64,000 nt of DNA from Romanomermis culicivorax (GCA_963922205.1 CAWUHX010000046.1:124001-188000); one strand, 5' to 3'. Positions 1 to 13,243 are shown, numbered from the stretch's first letter. Numbers and translations are program-made. Notes: generated by a model not told the origin, from the sequence alone.

Positions 1-2037
1 TGTTGTCAACAAAAAATTTTGAAGGTCCTGCAATTCGCAAAAATGAAACACAGAAGCCTACATTCTTTTTACAATTTCCGAGTTAATTTTTATCCCCAAA
101 AATATGCATAGGTCGGTAAAAAATTCAATCTGATGTTCCTGATGTTTGATTCCTTTGAAACACAATCCATGCTTAACCCCCAACCAATCTCAAAGGTTCT
201 CTGTAAAAAAACTGCTGGTGAACAAGCCGGAAAGCACTAAACTCTGATTTCTTGCAACATGTTCTTTAACGTCGTTTTGTATTGAATTCATATTCAATGT
301 GGATTACTGTTGTGTGGAGTGCCTGGGCGCATTGCTCAATAGTGATCTACACAAAGCGTAGATCTCTTCTTCCAGTCAGTTGAGATAGACTTTCGTTGGG
401 TGGAGTGATCAAACTGAAGTCCAATTTCATATCCAGCTACAGGTCGGAACTTTAACCTCCCGCCAGAGCCAGAAGTAAAACTTCTTCCAAGTTCGGCATA
501 CAGCTGGAGGTATGATGAAAACTTGAGCTTCATCAACATTTTATTTTCTCAGCTACATCACTATTTATTTCCAGAAGAATTGACACCATTTTCACTTTGA
601 CTGATTGCACCTTCAGCTTTTGAGTCAATGTGTAGAGGCGAGTTTGTGAAGAATATGGTGAGGCGAAGGAACTATACTCAGTTGCACCCAAATTGTATTT
701 CAAAAAAAAATTTGAACGCTTTGATGTTGACGTGATCCCCATTTAGAGCATTCCTAGAACTTTTGAATTCTCTCTTACTAGCTACAGAGCTACTTGAAGT
801 CAACAAATATTGCATCGCAATCTTGGAAGTTGTCTCAATTATTCAGTTAAGTAATAATTTTTATGATGGCATGTCTCACTTTGCGCAGTTTAATATGTCC
901 ACTCTGCAAAATGTTGTCAAAACAAATGATGTCCACTGCTGCCTTTTGGGTTAAAAACCGTTTCAGCATAAAGTACCTACTCGACTAGTGTGTTTCATGA
1001 TCCAAAATAAACCCCAATTGTCGACAATGAAACCCTCCAAGCTTTGGCATTTTTTAATGTACCACCAAATAATACGCAGGATTTTCTGGAGGCTTTTTTG
1101 TTTACCGTATGTGCATGTGTTCGACTTTCGGCGTTAGGGTCAGGCGGGATGGACACTGTGAAAAGTGGGCAAGTACAAAATTTACATTGATTCATTTTGC
1201 CACTGGTTCCTGTATTTTTGGTTATTTTTCATTTTGCGTTTCTGGTTACATTTTTATGCGTCATCCAATTGTGTTATTTTGTTATTTATTTGTATTGACG
1301 TCGTCATATTGAATATCCAATACAAGCTCAACACGGTAACTTGTATTGTTTTGTGAGCACAGTGGAGGTTCTGTAAGAATAGAAAATTGGAAACGAGGGT
1401 AGGAATTCCCTGTCCAAAGTCACAGTGTTCTGCCTGAGATTAGAAAGCTTCCTGGTGAGGTATCTGTGCATCCAGAGAGGGTTCTGATGTGTTGTGTTTT
1501 TTTAGCCTGTGGTTGAACTGTTGCAACTTCTTTTGTGTAAAACCAAAGGTCTCTTCTTGCCACATCCACAGTAGCCTAACAGGCCGGAGTTAGAGTCCGG
1601 GTCGTTTACATGGACAACTCTCTGTGAGCTCATTTTGGTTTACTCTAGTTTTGTGATACGATAGGTGTGGGTGTTGGCGAACAGTGTGTTGCACTATATC
1701 GAAGGCATCACAAGATGGAGTCCTAGCAATTCATTTTCTAATTTTTATTCACATCAAAGAGAAATGATGCAGTTGGCTGTAACAACAGAGAGACTGAAAA
1801 AGGATAGCTAGATCGAGTCAGCGGCTGGAAGGATGTCATCAGTAACAAATGATGAAAAGCGCTTGTTGCTGATGTCAAATATGGTACAGAGCGCTTGTGA
1901 AAAATTTAATTGATCATATGAATGAGATATAACAACGGAAATTTGCTAGAATATTGCAAACACAAATCGACATTTGGAGAAGGAGTCAAAATATTATCGA
2001 AAAATAATCAAGATGAGAATCTCGTCATTTCTGCATG
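1..2037. other. Gene-poor stretch, no supported gene
   Basis: Two overlapping minus-strand frames at 742-533 and 539-336 are open for about 70 residues each, but neither shows a recognisable domain or convincing splice sites. The segment near 1570-1610 is less AT-rich and slightly tRNA-like but does not fold into a full cloverleaf by eye. I see no other structure here. Confidence 0.5.
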
Positions 2038-4113
2038 CTATCTGCTAAAACTTTTAAAAGTTTCTTGTTCTTCTTCTTCTTGTCCTTGCTGTTGTTGCAT
2101 TTGTTGTTGCTGAGGCTGCTGTTGTGGCTGCTGCTGGGGATGCTGCTGCTGCATCAGTTGCAATTGTTTTTGAGTTTGCTCTGGTATGTGGAAAAATGGC
2201 ATGGATGATAAGTCAAAGTTGAAAAATCGGGCTCCTGGATGTAAGTGTGTCGCATTATTTAATACAGGATGTCCTGAACCTTCTACTGAAAAGGAAGATT
2301 CAAAGTTGAAAACAGAATGTTTGGTTTTAGGAAATGATTAATAGGTGTACCGTCGAATTGACGTTAGAAAAGAGAAATTTCTCCGAAAATTTGAGATTTT
2401 TTCATTTTTCTTTGGGGAACATGGTCAGGTTTTTTGTCTTGAATTTTCTTTCAGAATATATGCAGCATTATTCAACTTACTGCTAGACCTTAGGCACGAA
2501 GTTCCACGATGTCCTTTCTTAAGTTCTTGACTATTTTGTGTGCAAAAGCAAGTAACTTATGGATTAGGAAATTTATGTGAACAAAATCTTCTCGTACTCG
2601 ACAAATTGAAATTCAATCGACAGATCATATTGAGATCTATTCAAAACCGTGATTTTAAATACTGTTCTTGATTTTTTGGCTGAATTATGGTTCGTTTCAC
2701 TTTTATGAGAATCTGCTTAATACCCAAGACTTTCCAAGAGTACGATGAAAATCTGTGAAGTTAGGGTGTCAAATTTTTAGAAGTGAAGCAAAATAAAATG
2801 GCTTTTTGAAACGTTCTAAAAATGGAGTTTTTCACATTCAAGTGCAGATTTAGTACATTCGATTTAACATCGAAAAATACATCAATCTAGCGTCGAATTT
2901 GGATTATAGACAATTGTTTTTGGTTTCATGAGTCTGAAATAGCATGCAACAAAATAAAGCTGTTCTTGTTTCTTATTCAGTATGTTGAAGTCTCATTTCG
3001 TCAATCAAAAAACTATGATCAAATTGAAATCATCAAGGTTACTTGTTGGAAATATACTTAGTCAGATCACTTAAGTTTGATCTCGGTATTTCAGCAATGA
3101 ATGGAAACTTTTCCAGTTCATCTTCAGCGGTTTTGTTGATCTGATGAGTTTTCAGTAGCAATGTAGGACCCATATCCTTGTTTTTTCACTCATGGACTCA
3201 TGATATGATGGTACAGCTGAACAGTATAAGAAGAATTTAGAAATATATGATCTCCAGAGGATGTTCAGTAAAATTCCCTCAATGAGAAAAAAGCTTACCA
3301 GAAAAGAAATAGAGTAAAACATTTTTCGTATCAAAAACGTATTTATTTTCGATGCTGTACTTCACACATCGCAATTTTTTTGACCAGAACAGGTAGTTTA
3401 ATTGTTTCAAATGAGTGTTATCGCGGAAACTAGTGGATTTGAAGAGTAGTAGAATGTTTAACTCATTCTTGTATTTTATGTAGAAGAAGTTTCCTGTGTT
3501 ATTCCATAATTTTTTTTTAAATGCAAAGCACATAGCATAACATGAACTATGGTCTGTTTTTTCTCAGATGATTTGGAATAGAATAAAATTGAAAAGTAAG
3601 TACTATTTCATATCTTCACGATTTTTTGCCAAATTATAAAATTCGCATGGGACTAAAAATTTGTGATTATGCTCGAATTTGTTTCGAAAATGTTCTGCTT
3701 TCAAAAATTCTACAGTGGAAGTTTTTTGTGAATCGTTTCAACAAATGTGCTACAATCTGTTTTTCTTTAAATTTTTGCAAAAATTAACTATTTTCTGATG
3801 CAGGTTTGAAAATTCCATAGACAGATCAATCAACTATCACCAATTTTTTTCGTAAAAATACTACAATAAAACTTTTTGATAAACGACTTTGAGGGTAGTA
3901 CCTATTTTTATCGTTTTACTGAATTTAAAAGCATCGCGTAAAAAACATACTCACCGTTTGAGTCGTCTGCTGGACGGGCTGTAGGGGGTGTTTGCTGCGA
4001 CCAAAGGATGCAATTGGCTGTAAAGAATGGAATTTCAAAAATTTATTGTCGATCACAAAAAATTTTAACATTCAGAGTTTACCAATCGACAAAAGCACGA
4101 TAATGAAGATCAT
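2038..4113 (-). CDS. Small secreted glutamine-rich protein (3 exons)
   Basis: Predicted 113-residue secreted protein of unknown function. Exons on the minus strand are 4113-4083, 4017-3955 and 2285-2038, joined in phase 1 at both junctions, with GT donors and TTTACAG and TTTTCAG acceptors. The 31-nt first exon encodes only MIFIIVLLSI plus one base. With exon 2 this gives a short hydrophobic signal peptide ending near Ala-Asn-Cys. The middle is a Pro/Thr/Ala-rich linker. The last exon holds a segment rich in Phe and His (about residues 35-60), then a Gln tract interrupted by Pro, Met and Leu (about 63-98), a run of four Glu, and the end Phe-Ser-Arg-stop. The Gln tract mixes CAA and CAG codons, so it is not simply a recent CAG expansion. 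Intron 2 is 1.67 kb. No homologue is recognised; the gene model is inferred from phase-matched splice sites. Confidence 0.62.
2286..3954 (-). other. Intron 2 of the poly-Q gene
   Basis: AT-rich sequence with no second coding strand visible. Short plus- and minus-strand frames here lack splice support. No clear tandem structure was seen, unlike the long introns at 13.6-23.5 kb and 28.4-29.5 kb. Confidence 0.5.
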
Positions 4114-4156
4114 TTTATTGGAAAAAGTCAAAAAATTCAATAATCTTCCTTCCTAA

Positions 4157-4595
4157 TAACGTTGCAGTTAAATAGCTTTAATGACGTCTTTGTCTGACAT
4201 ACTTGGCCGATTAGCATATTGTTTTTCATAATAATGCATAAATTAAGGGTTCGTCGTTTAATTTTTACGAAAAATACATAACGTGCGCTTTACGTCTGAG
4301 TGTGCAGTTCATCTTTGAGAAAGAAAAATTTTTAGCATAGGCTCGTCTGTTTGCTTGCAAATTACAAATCTTGTTATAAGATTTTTCCGCTCACAAATTT
4401 TGAAGGGTTATTTGGGCTATCTAATAAGTTCGCAGTTCTCTGTGAAACTAAGGATGATATAGTACTTGCTTTCCGTTTTTTAACGAAAGACAGACAGACC
4501 TCAACGGATTCTGGTGAATGAATATCAAGATCGTGAAAATTTTCAAGAATCTGGAAATATAAACAGTCAAAAATTCAAAAATATATTCTACACCC
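4157..4595 (+). repeat. Dispersed direct repeat, copy 1
   Basis: This stretch is collinear with 9880-10295. Shared landmarks in the same order are AAGGGTTATTTGGG, TTCGCAGTT, TAGTACTTGC, CAGACCTCAA and CAAGATCGTGAAAATTTTC. The copies differ by many substitutions and small indels, so they are old. The short open frame starting at 4514 lies mostly in this repeat and is not counted as a gene. Confidence 0.7.
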
Positions 4596-4728
4596 AAAGT
4601 AATACACTCCTTGTTATCAATGTTGCTCAAACGAACGACTCTTGTAAAATGCTCGAAAGTGTATTTGATGATAGTGTCGCCGTCTTGATCATGGATTACA
4701 CATCATCAAAAACAATTGCAAAGCCTAG

Positions 4729-5217
4729 TTCTAAAGTTCAATGATGTGACCATTTCGTTTAACGACAATGTGGAAGGCAAAGTTGGTGCACGGGAAGTAT
4801 CTGCGGCGAGCTTTGATTGGATGGGATGTATATGGCGATCTATTTCAAAACTTCCTGCTTTGGAGGAGCTCAACACGCGGGTAGGCGATCAAAAATCCGA
4901 ATTGCAGAAGGAAGAACAAGGTGAGTATAGTAATTTATGTTAGGTAAATTCAGTGTAGAGAGGTTTAACAAAATTTCCTTATAGTTGTTATAATGGCGCA
5001 TCTGGCTGCTGATCATGACGTCTGCTCTGCGCTCGCCACCTGCAACTACACTCCAGAACCATCCACATACGTCTCTCAGACTCAATTCGCCATCCCCATC
5101 TGCAGGGGAGTCCGCTCTTACTTTTCTGAGGCATCATCTATACACCAGAAATGCCAAAATGATGGGAATCCAATGACCTGCTTTATAATTTTGGAAAACG
5201 TGGACAAGAAATATTAA
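4729..5217 (+). CDS. Uncharacterised gene, last two exons (5' end unresolved)
   Basis: Two exons, about 4729-4920 and 4985-5217, are joined in phase 1 by a 64-nt intron with a GTGAGT donor and a TTATAG acceptor. They encode about 141 residues ending in Asp-Lys-Lys-Tyr-stop. The first exon has a stretch (Ala-Arg-Glu-Val-Ser-Ala-Ala-Ser-Phe-Asp-Trp-Met-Gly-Cys-Ile-Trp) vaguely like the core of a MATH/TRAF-type beta sandwich, followed by a charged Glu/Lys/Gln helix. The second exon has five cysteines (CSALATC, PIC, KC, TC), which suggests an extracellular domain. The upstream exon was not found: 5' of CCTAG at 4728 the frame meets stops, and the preceding kilobase is a dispersed repeat. The MATH likeness is weak. 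The gene is divergent from the poly-Q gene. Confidence 0.45.
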
Positions 5218-8200
5218 TTAATTCTCGGCAATAATATCTACGGAGGAGCAGCCTTTCTAAACTGGAGAGCTTTTAGATAAATGATAATCTTCATTATTCA
5301 TATCCACTTTTAAATTTGAATTGAAATTTGAATAATGAATGTCCTAGTCGTATGTACGCAAGTATTTCTTTAGCTCATTGACCGTACAACTGACTTCAAA
5401 TTTTAACTCACCGTAGTTTCGAAAGTTGACCTAATTTTTTCCATCAATTAATGACGTTGATTTCACTTCAGAGTAGAGAAGTAGAACCGCGAAAAAGTGG
5501 CAAATGGAGCAAGAGTAGAGATGATAATTTTGATAATGGATTTATGTTGAATTGTTTTTGTTGTTGTTTTGTTAGCAAAAGCGATATCACTCTTCACATT
5601 AGTCGCACATTATGAGTTTGTGTAACATGATGTTCACATTGTCAGAAACACAACTTATATTCTCTATGAACAAACTCACTTCAAGAGAAGATCTTTAATG
5701 AATCGGATGCGTCTCTGCAAAGAATTATTGAACAATTTCAGATGTATATATATGCGCATGGGATCACACAAACCGTTGAAAAATTTTTGGTTTTGGGTAA
5801 GATCTAGTCAATGTTGGCCTTGAACAGATAACAGTCTTATGTAATTTCTGCTCAACTTGTTCTACGTACGTCTTTTTTGACTGATTCACGTGTGATGAGC
5901 ATATTCAAATCTTCAACAATATTTGCGTGAGAAGTTCTACAGTAAGCCATGTGTAGACGACTTTTACCAAATTATTAATTTTTGTAATTATTCGATTTAC
6001 AGAAAAAAGCAGAATATTTAGACATACAATAAGAATGTCCATCAGATCAATGATGTATTCTTTGATGTGATCACTATTAGACCATTTAAAAGTGTATTAG
6101 TGTTAAAAAGCAGTGAATTTTGTAATGACCCACGTCAGATGCCGTATTATGTTCGTTATCCGATCTTATTGTGTTCATTATCAGATCAAGCAACACATGA
6201 CAAAAAGTAATCCGGATCAGGATCACTTTGCCTCTAAATATAGGAATTGATTTCTTTCATACTGTAGTTAGTGATGTCCAAATTCTGATTCAATCAGTAA
6301 AAAACAATGACATTGTAGATGATTGTTTACGGTTCTTCAGAAAGGTCTTTCCCGGTCTAAAAAAAGTTGACAGGAGTAGGATATGAACTCATGTCCTCAT
6401 TTGAGGATTAGAAAACTCTTCACACATTTTCATGTGCAAATGATAACAAAACTTGAGTCTGGAAAATTGGATCGCTTGAGCATCCTGTCTTGAAATTAAA
6501 TGTTTTTTTAAAGACATAAGCTGCAAAAAAACTATTATGTCCTACTCTATTTTCAAAACACACAAATAGGTAAAGTAAACCTTTCCCCCTACTTCGTACT
6601 GTACTTTTTATTTCGTATCTTTTTTACTGTAGTTCTTCACATTAAAAGTACACCATGCGTGTGGTGCTTAATTAATTCGTTTGTCAATTCAATGATATTG
6701 AATCTGCATCAAAGACTAAACTTCATCTGCATTATTCAGACCCTCATTTTTCCCCGGGAAAAACTGATGATATTTCGATTCGCTCGGGTATAAGACTTCT
6801 ACGATTCTAAAATACAAATTTTCTGCTCCAAGTTCTAAAAGCTTTGTCGCTAATTTTTGAGCAATTCTTCGAAAATTTTAAGAAAAAGTTGAATAAATCA
6901 GCAGCTTTTATTTAGTTTTATTGCAACATTTTGCGGGAAATTCAGTTCTGATGTAACTTCTAAATGACTGCACCCAAAAATTAAAGGTACGGTATAGCAC
7001 AGCATTATAATTTTATCCTACCAGAATCTGGCAATAGTCCATTTCTCATATGCTGATGATGTCACTGTGTTAGACAATTTTCATCAAATGTCCATTTTCT
7101 GTATTTCCATATGGTATCAAAAGTACTGTGACAGTACATGTTTTAACTGACAGATTGATCATGGAAGCTTTGTTTTTAGCCACCTAGGCGTTTTTTTACT
7201 GACAATGTTTGAACTAAATTTAAGAGAAGGTAGAAAGCATCCGAGGAATTCTACTTTGATCTGAAGCTAGAAAAATGTGTCACGGCATATATTTCGAAAA
7301 TGGAGATATTTCTACAATTATCAGATTCGATCTTGAACGATTACAGTATGCGATTTGATTCTTAGATTCAATTTTTTTCTATAGTATTTCATGAAAAGGA
7401 TGTACAAAAGATTATAAATCATACCTATTTTTATGTCCCCATACTAATGGTCTCATTCATTTTATAGCCTCATGCAGTTTACGTAGACCTCATGAAGTGA
7501 GCTACCATTGCCAGCAGGTCATATTCACCGTTAAAACTACTAAAACAAGATCAATGTGAAACAAAAAATACAAAAACTAATAAAAGACATCAGCAGGTGC
7601 AGACAGGCTGCGACAACATGCTTTAACGGCCAATTCATTGGCATGGTCCCTTGCACCTCTGCTTTTTGCCATGACACCCAGTCAGTCAATAGATACTGCA
7701 AGCATTGGACAAAGTAATTATAGGCATCTTCAAGGCTCCAATTTCTGCATGTATCGTCAAATATCTGCACATGAACTCGTGCACTGTCATAATCATGCCT
7801 TATTTGGCTGTCAGTCGAACCTCGTTGTCCTTATACTTGGTGTAAATGGCACGGGATTCTGTGGTCAATTGGCCAAAAATTAATCGGAAAATATCATGGC
7901 GAAGATGGATATGCCACACAACGACTTGTCTTGCAATAACTAAAATGGAAATTCAGGCATTTCAAAATACTCAGATAATCAATACTCAGAAACCTAGTGA
8001 GGAAGTTTAAAAACTATTTTCATTAAATTTAAGTCTAAAAATATAAGTTATCTTTCAGCAGTGATTCATGTGGATACTCCACTCTTAAACTATAAAACCT
8101 CAAAAACACTTTCAAAACTTATTTACATCACACTCTGAGATGTCAGGAACACCTGGAAACCAAAATTTATATTTTTGAAAGATTTTTTCAAAACTTAAAA

Positions 8201-8990
8201 AAATTTAAATTTTAAATTTGTTATTTAAAAAAACCCTAAGCTTGTCGGCCATGCTCGGAAACCTAGAAAAACAAGTTTCAAAACAATTTTCATCTATTTT
8301 TACTCTTAAATTTGAGTGATCTGTGAGGTAAACCAATATTCAAACTTACTTTAATATGGGAGTAATATAATAATTGTGAACTATGAGCTGAATTACCACT
8401 GTGAACTTATACACTGCACTGATACATGAAAGGATGCCCATCTTATATGCAATAAGAACTAAGCATTAAAAATCATACATAGATGCGATAAAAATGTCTA
8501 ACCGTAATCATAATATTCAATTATTTTTCTGAATATTCTGAAAATATATTCTGAATATATATTCTGAAAATAGAGAAACTGACCAACAGACAAAAAGAAA
8601 ATGCCGAGTAATCATAGATAGTAGTTTCCAATAAAAACAGTTTCTGATTGCTCGAATAGACTATTCTTCATACCTATAGAAAGATATTGATTCGTTATTG
8701 ATTCGCTTTACATAAAAACTAGTAAGACATGTGTGTCACTTTTTTGACCAGAGCGGATACAGATACGGATCTGGATCCCAACAAATCTTCGGATCCGAGT
8801 CCTGAAATATTTACTTCAGCATATCCAGATCGTATCTGTATGAAAAAATTTAGGCGGATAAGTGCGAATACGGATCCAAATACCCGGCCCATCCCTAGCA
8901 TTTATCCCTAGAGAATATATGCGTCACAACACGTAGACTTTATATTTCTTCCAATTTGTCTTTTATACAAATTATTTCACTTTAACGAGT
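5218..8990. other. Gene-poor AT-rich stretch
   Basis: No supported gene. Frames at 7638-7883 (+) and 7770-7540 (-) overlap on opposite strands in the only less AT-rich patch (7600-7860). Neither has splice support or a known domain, so this may be an old element fragment. A GGATCCGAATCCG-like microrepeat zone begins near 8750 and continues to about 9850. Confidence 0.45.
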
Positions 8991-8996
8991 GATGGT

Positions 8997-9065
8997 ATCA
9001 GGGACGATTTGGTCACTGATTGCGTACCATAAGAAAACACAATCGGTGACCAAATCGCCCCTGAC
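8997..9065. repeat. Perfect-looking hairpin (MITE-like inverted repeat)
   Basis: The arm TCAGGGRCGATTTGGTCACY with its following GATTG is repeated in inverted orientation across a 17-nt spacer (left arm 8998-9022, right arm 9041-9065), with about two mismatches in 25 bases. This is far too strong to be chance in AT-rich sequence. It may be a very small MITE or the centre of a decayed one. Confidence 0.75.
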
Positions 9066-9879
9066 GTCATAAATTATGTGTTCTAATGTTTTTTAAAATA
9101 AATTTTCATAAATAAAATGAACAAACGTTGCTCCGAATTTTACGCCAATAACGTATACTTTATAGTTGAACTACTCTTTCGCACAAGCTATAATACCTAT
9201 AAAAATATGCTAAATATTGGCTCTAACCCATAAAAATAATGTTTCTTTTGAATGCACTAGATACATATATAAACCAAACATTACTCCTTCAAAACAGTAC
9301 TGTAGAACCATGACGCAACCAGACAATGCAGATTCTAGATTTATTGAGAATCAAATGCACATTGGTTATTTTTAAAAAAAATTTTCCGATACGCATAATT
9401 TCAACAAGTATGTGGATCACGGATACCAAAAAATTTCATACAGATCAAAAACTGAATACGTGATGCGACGATTCTCGTCACGACAAAAAAAATTGGAAAA
9501 TATTTTTTCTACATCAAAAAAATTTTGGTCTGAATCATATATCGAATATCAACGAAAAACTAAATACGTGACTTGAAAATACTCGTCAAGACGAAAAACT
9601 TCGGAGAAATATTTGATCTTAATCGTAAAAGTTGATTCAGATCAAAGAATTTTGATTTGGATCAAAAATATTTCATTTAAAACCGATCCGTGGCTGCAGA
9701 AAAAATCCGTGTCGAAGTCGTTTTGGCAACGGATCCGGATCATCAGATTGATCCATGGTGATCCGAGGTTATCCGTGTTTAAGACATCCTAAAAACCAAG
9801 TTAAGAAGATTTTTCCGATCCGGGTCCATGATCCGAATAGTTATCCATGTTTAAGTACCACCCTAAGAAATAGCTTAGA

Positions 9880-10295
9880 CGACGTTAGCATATTTTCTAT
9901 TTCTTCATTTTTTCATATTTTTCATAATTATCCATAAGTTGAGGGTTCATATTTCGATTTCCAAGAAAAATACATGACATGTCTGAGAGTGTAGTTAAAT
10001 TATTTGATGAAGAAAAAATTTATAGCATGGACTAGTCGTCTGTTTTTGAAATGCTAGCAACTTATAAATTTTGTGATAAGGTTTTATGGTTTTTCACACA
10101 CAAGTTTGTCAAGGGTTATTTGGGTTATCTCAGGAATTCGCAGTTATCTACGAAACTAAGCAGTAAGAATAGTACTTGCCTTGTATTTTTTTAACAAAAG
10201 ACAAACAGACCTCAATGGATTCTTGTCAACGAATGTCAAGATCGTGAAAATTTTCGAGAATTTGGAAATATACAGTCAAAAATGCAAAAGTATAT
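9880..10295 (+). repeat. Dispersed direct repeat, copy 2
   Basis: Collinear with 4157-4595 in the same orientation (AAGGGTTATTTGGGTTATCT, AGTACTTGCC, CAAGATCGTGAAAATTTTCG). The end points are approximate. Confidence 0.68.
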
Positions 10296-10889
10296 TGAAG
10301 CGATAGATTTCAAAGTCTCACATGCGATTTGTGCGAATTTCGACCATGATTCATGAGGAACTTGTCTTTGCAACATATTTTGAATAACTTTCTATGGCTT
10401 CTTTTCATTTTTAGTTGTTAGTTGACTCGTTGTCGATATGTCAACATCAAAACTATCGTAAATCAAGCGCTTTAGACGCAAAAGAAAATCCTCATACTGG
10501 ATGGAGAAGCTAGAATTCGCATGAGATTGTCATTCTTGCTTGTGTAATGATTATTCGCATTATTTTTATTCGAAAAACGATTAAATAATCAGCAAGAATG
10601 ACTTTAATAATACTATTCTGATCGGATTTATTTTTATAATCAAGAGCAAAAATCTACAATGAACTTTCATTGAATCTATCGACGGTCTTTTCCAAAGTCA
10701 GCGATTCCCAATATGGCGAATCCAAATGAGCAATAAAGAATGAAATAACACTTTCTTCAAATTTTACTTGTTTATCTTATGTTTTTCTTTCCATATATTT
10801 CTTTTTCTTCCGTTCTGCGTGTAGCTTATGTTTTCTTTTATGTATGTTTTTTGCATTTTTATCTTTGGTCTCTGTGTCACATTAAACGA

Positions 10890-11560
10890 AAGGCAAGCCA
10901 GGTCACATCGATAGAAAAACGTGACCTGTCACATTGATGGAAAAACCATGCCATATTGATAGAAAAATACGGCCATGTCACAGTGAGTGACATGCTGTGA
11001 CCCTGTCAGGTGGCTCTCCTTCGTTTTGGGAACCTAACCCGGCTACTACTGGCTATAGGAAGATAGGAAGACCTATAGGTACTCTGGTGCTGTCCTGGGG
11101 TTGCTACTGTAGAGTAAAGGATAACGCCGCCAGGTTAGAGGTGGCAATCTCTGGTCCCATTCAGTATGAAAGATGGACAGGGTCATCCGAGAAATGACTC
11201 AATTTGGGGACCCAATTGTGAACCAAAAGATCACCTTTTTAGCCCTAACCCAAGGGGAACAAGAGCCCTTTTAATTGAGGGAAAACTCAGGGGAAAACCG
11301 ACTTAGAAAGGGTTCCCCAAAATATACCCACAGCAATAATAACCCAGTGAGAAGACTCACCCAGTCCTGCTTCTCAAATGAGTTGACGAACAGGGGACAG
11401 GGGTCCCTGGGTTGACGGTTCCGCTTGTCAAATGGGTGGGGGTGTTCCGACTCAGTTCCTCAACCGGTAAAACGCTGGAGGCCGGGGCGACTCTCTTTAT
11501 TCAACTTAATAGGCATTGACCTGGCACAAATAGGCGACGGGCGAATTTATGTAAATCAGG
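10890..11560. repeat. GC-richer block, probably an inserted repeat element
   Basis: Base composition changes abruptly from AT-rich to mixed at about 10.9 kb and back at about 11.55 kb. The block begins with three short tandem units of the form CACATTGATRGAAAAAC (10900-10970), then continues with non-coding sequence containing GGTTAGAGGTGGCAATCTCT and AACCCAAGGGGAAC. No reading frame in it encodes a recognised domain. It could be the 5' part of a non-LTR retrotransposon, but no reverse transcriptase is visible, so the class is open. Confidence 0.4.
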
Positions 11561-13243
11561 GCGGTGGATGCGATGTAGAATAAAAAAATATGTAAATTAG
11601 AGTGGCAGACGAGAAGGCTAAAACAATATGATGAAAGTAGTTACACCCAGGAATGAGCGAAAAACTAAAAAAACATGTTCTTTTAAGGACCCTGTTGGCT
11701 ACAGTAAAGCCTGGACGGAGCTCACGACATCCAAGCTAAGTTCTGCAGAGGAAAATGGTGCAGAAGATGAAAAGGAAAAAAAACAGATGACAAGAAAATA
11801 GAAAATGAGCACAGACAAAAGATGAAAATGCAAAAACATACATATATCAGGGGCACAGTTTAATGTAGACTGAGTTACAGTAGGATTTGCTATTCTTAGT
11901 AGGAAGACAATTGAGTTTTCTGTTTACAAGTTTACAAACCAATCTCAGCTACAAAAGTTCCATTGACGCCAGACAAAACAAAACGAGCGTTTACAAACTC
12001 CAGCGAAACGATAAAAAACGACAAGGGTATTGAGGCGGCCAGAACACTCGTCGTCGAACGAACGGACAATCCAATGAGGGCAAAAACCCACGAGGGGGCA
12101 AAAGCCCGCGAAAACCACCAGAATGGGGAAATGTATGTCTTGGGCGCACCGAGGGCCCAGCAAATGTTCAGATCTGACTATCTGAACCAAGGAAAAATAT
12201 GGAAAACAACTCGTTGAAGGCAAAACGAAGTGTTCAGAAACGAGCAAAATTGCAAGACTGACGTCTCTGATCAAAACAGGGTCTTGCATCAATTTTCAGA
12301 ACCCACTTGACCCATTTTTTGTAATGGTAGAGAACGCCCACAGTGGTCGGCTCGGACCACAGAGCTGGCTTACTGTAGACGTATGAATTTCATGTTATTC
12401 CCGCGTCAGCCAAAACCCGTAATGGAAAACTGCAGGGGTGCTTGGCCCTCCGTCCATTACAAGTGTTTTTGCGATGTCTGGCCATTTTTTCCATTGAAGT
12501 ATGGATAATTACGATGTGAAATAAAGTGTTACAATCTGGCAAAAAAGTGAGGTGTGCATTCTTGCAAAAATGTCGAAAACATCTACTGTTATATGACCGG
12601 TTTTTACCGCAATTTTGGTCAACATAAGAATAATAATAAATCTTACAGAAATTACAGGAATGAAACCTACAGAGAATTTACATAAATTTGGCTACTCCTC
12701 GTGACACATAAACGGAAACATATACAATACACACAGAAAACGAAAGAAAAAAGAAATACATTCAAGGAAAAATATGAGGTAATGAAGGTAAATATGGAGA
12801 GAGGGCTGCTACTTTCTCAATTGCTCGTTTGGAATTGCTCATTTTGGAATTTTCTCATGTGAGAATTCGCTCACTTGGGAATTCGCTCAATTTGAAATCG
12901 CTCACATGAGAATATCTCATGTATCATAAATTATAGTTACAAAAAGAGATATAGAATTTATTGTATCTACAATTCCACGACGGTAAAATACAGAATTGTG
13001 GTCATACAAAACTGTAAGAGATTCCGAGTGAACACACAAAATTTTATATGGAGACAAATTTAAATCTTTAAACGGTAGAGTTCAGACCTCGAAATATTTC
13101 CGCCAATAAGTCTATAAATAGCTATCATGAAATCATGAAACTTTTGATGTTTCATAGAATCATTCTCGCTGATCAAACAAACCCGGTCCCATTTATAGTT
13201 CTGTGAATCTTTCATGCACAATTTCATTGCATACGATAGTAAC
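11561..13243. other. Gene-poor stretch
   Basis: Overlapping open frames at 11963-12217 (+) and 12292-11945 (-) have no domain or splice support. Between 12820 and 12920 there is a short tandem array of GAATTCGCTCAcwTGrGA-type units that contain both GAATTC and TCATGTGA palindromes. Nothing else is recognised. Confidence 0.45.

Noticed and set aside
2085-2155. Simple CAG microsatellite
   Set aside because: On the minus strand it lies in a phase-consistent exon with mixed CAA/CAG codons and a stop, so it is better explained as a coding poly-Q tract.
7540-7883. Overlapping 76- and 81-residue frames on opposite strands
   Set aside because: No splice sites, signal peptide or domain; cannot decide strand.
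11945-12292. 115-residue minus and 84-residue plus frames
   Set aside because: Mutual shadows in the least AT-rich part of a gene-poor region, without domain support.
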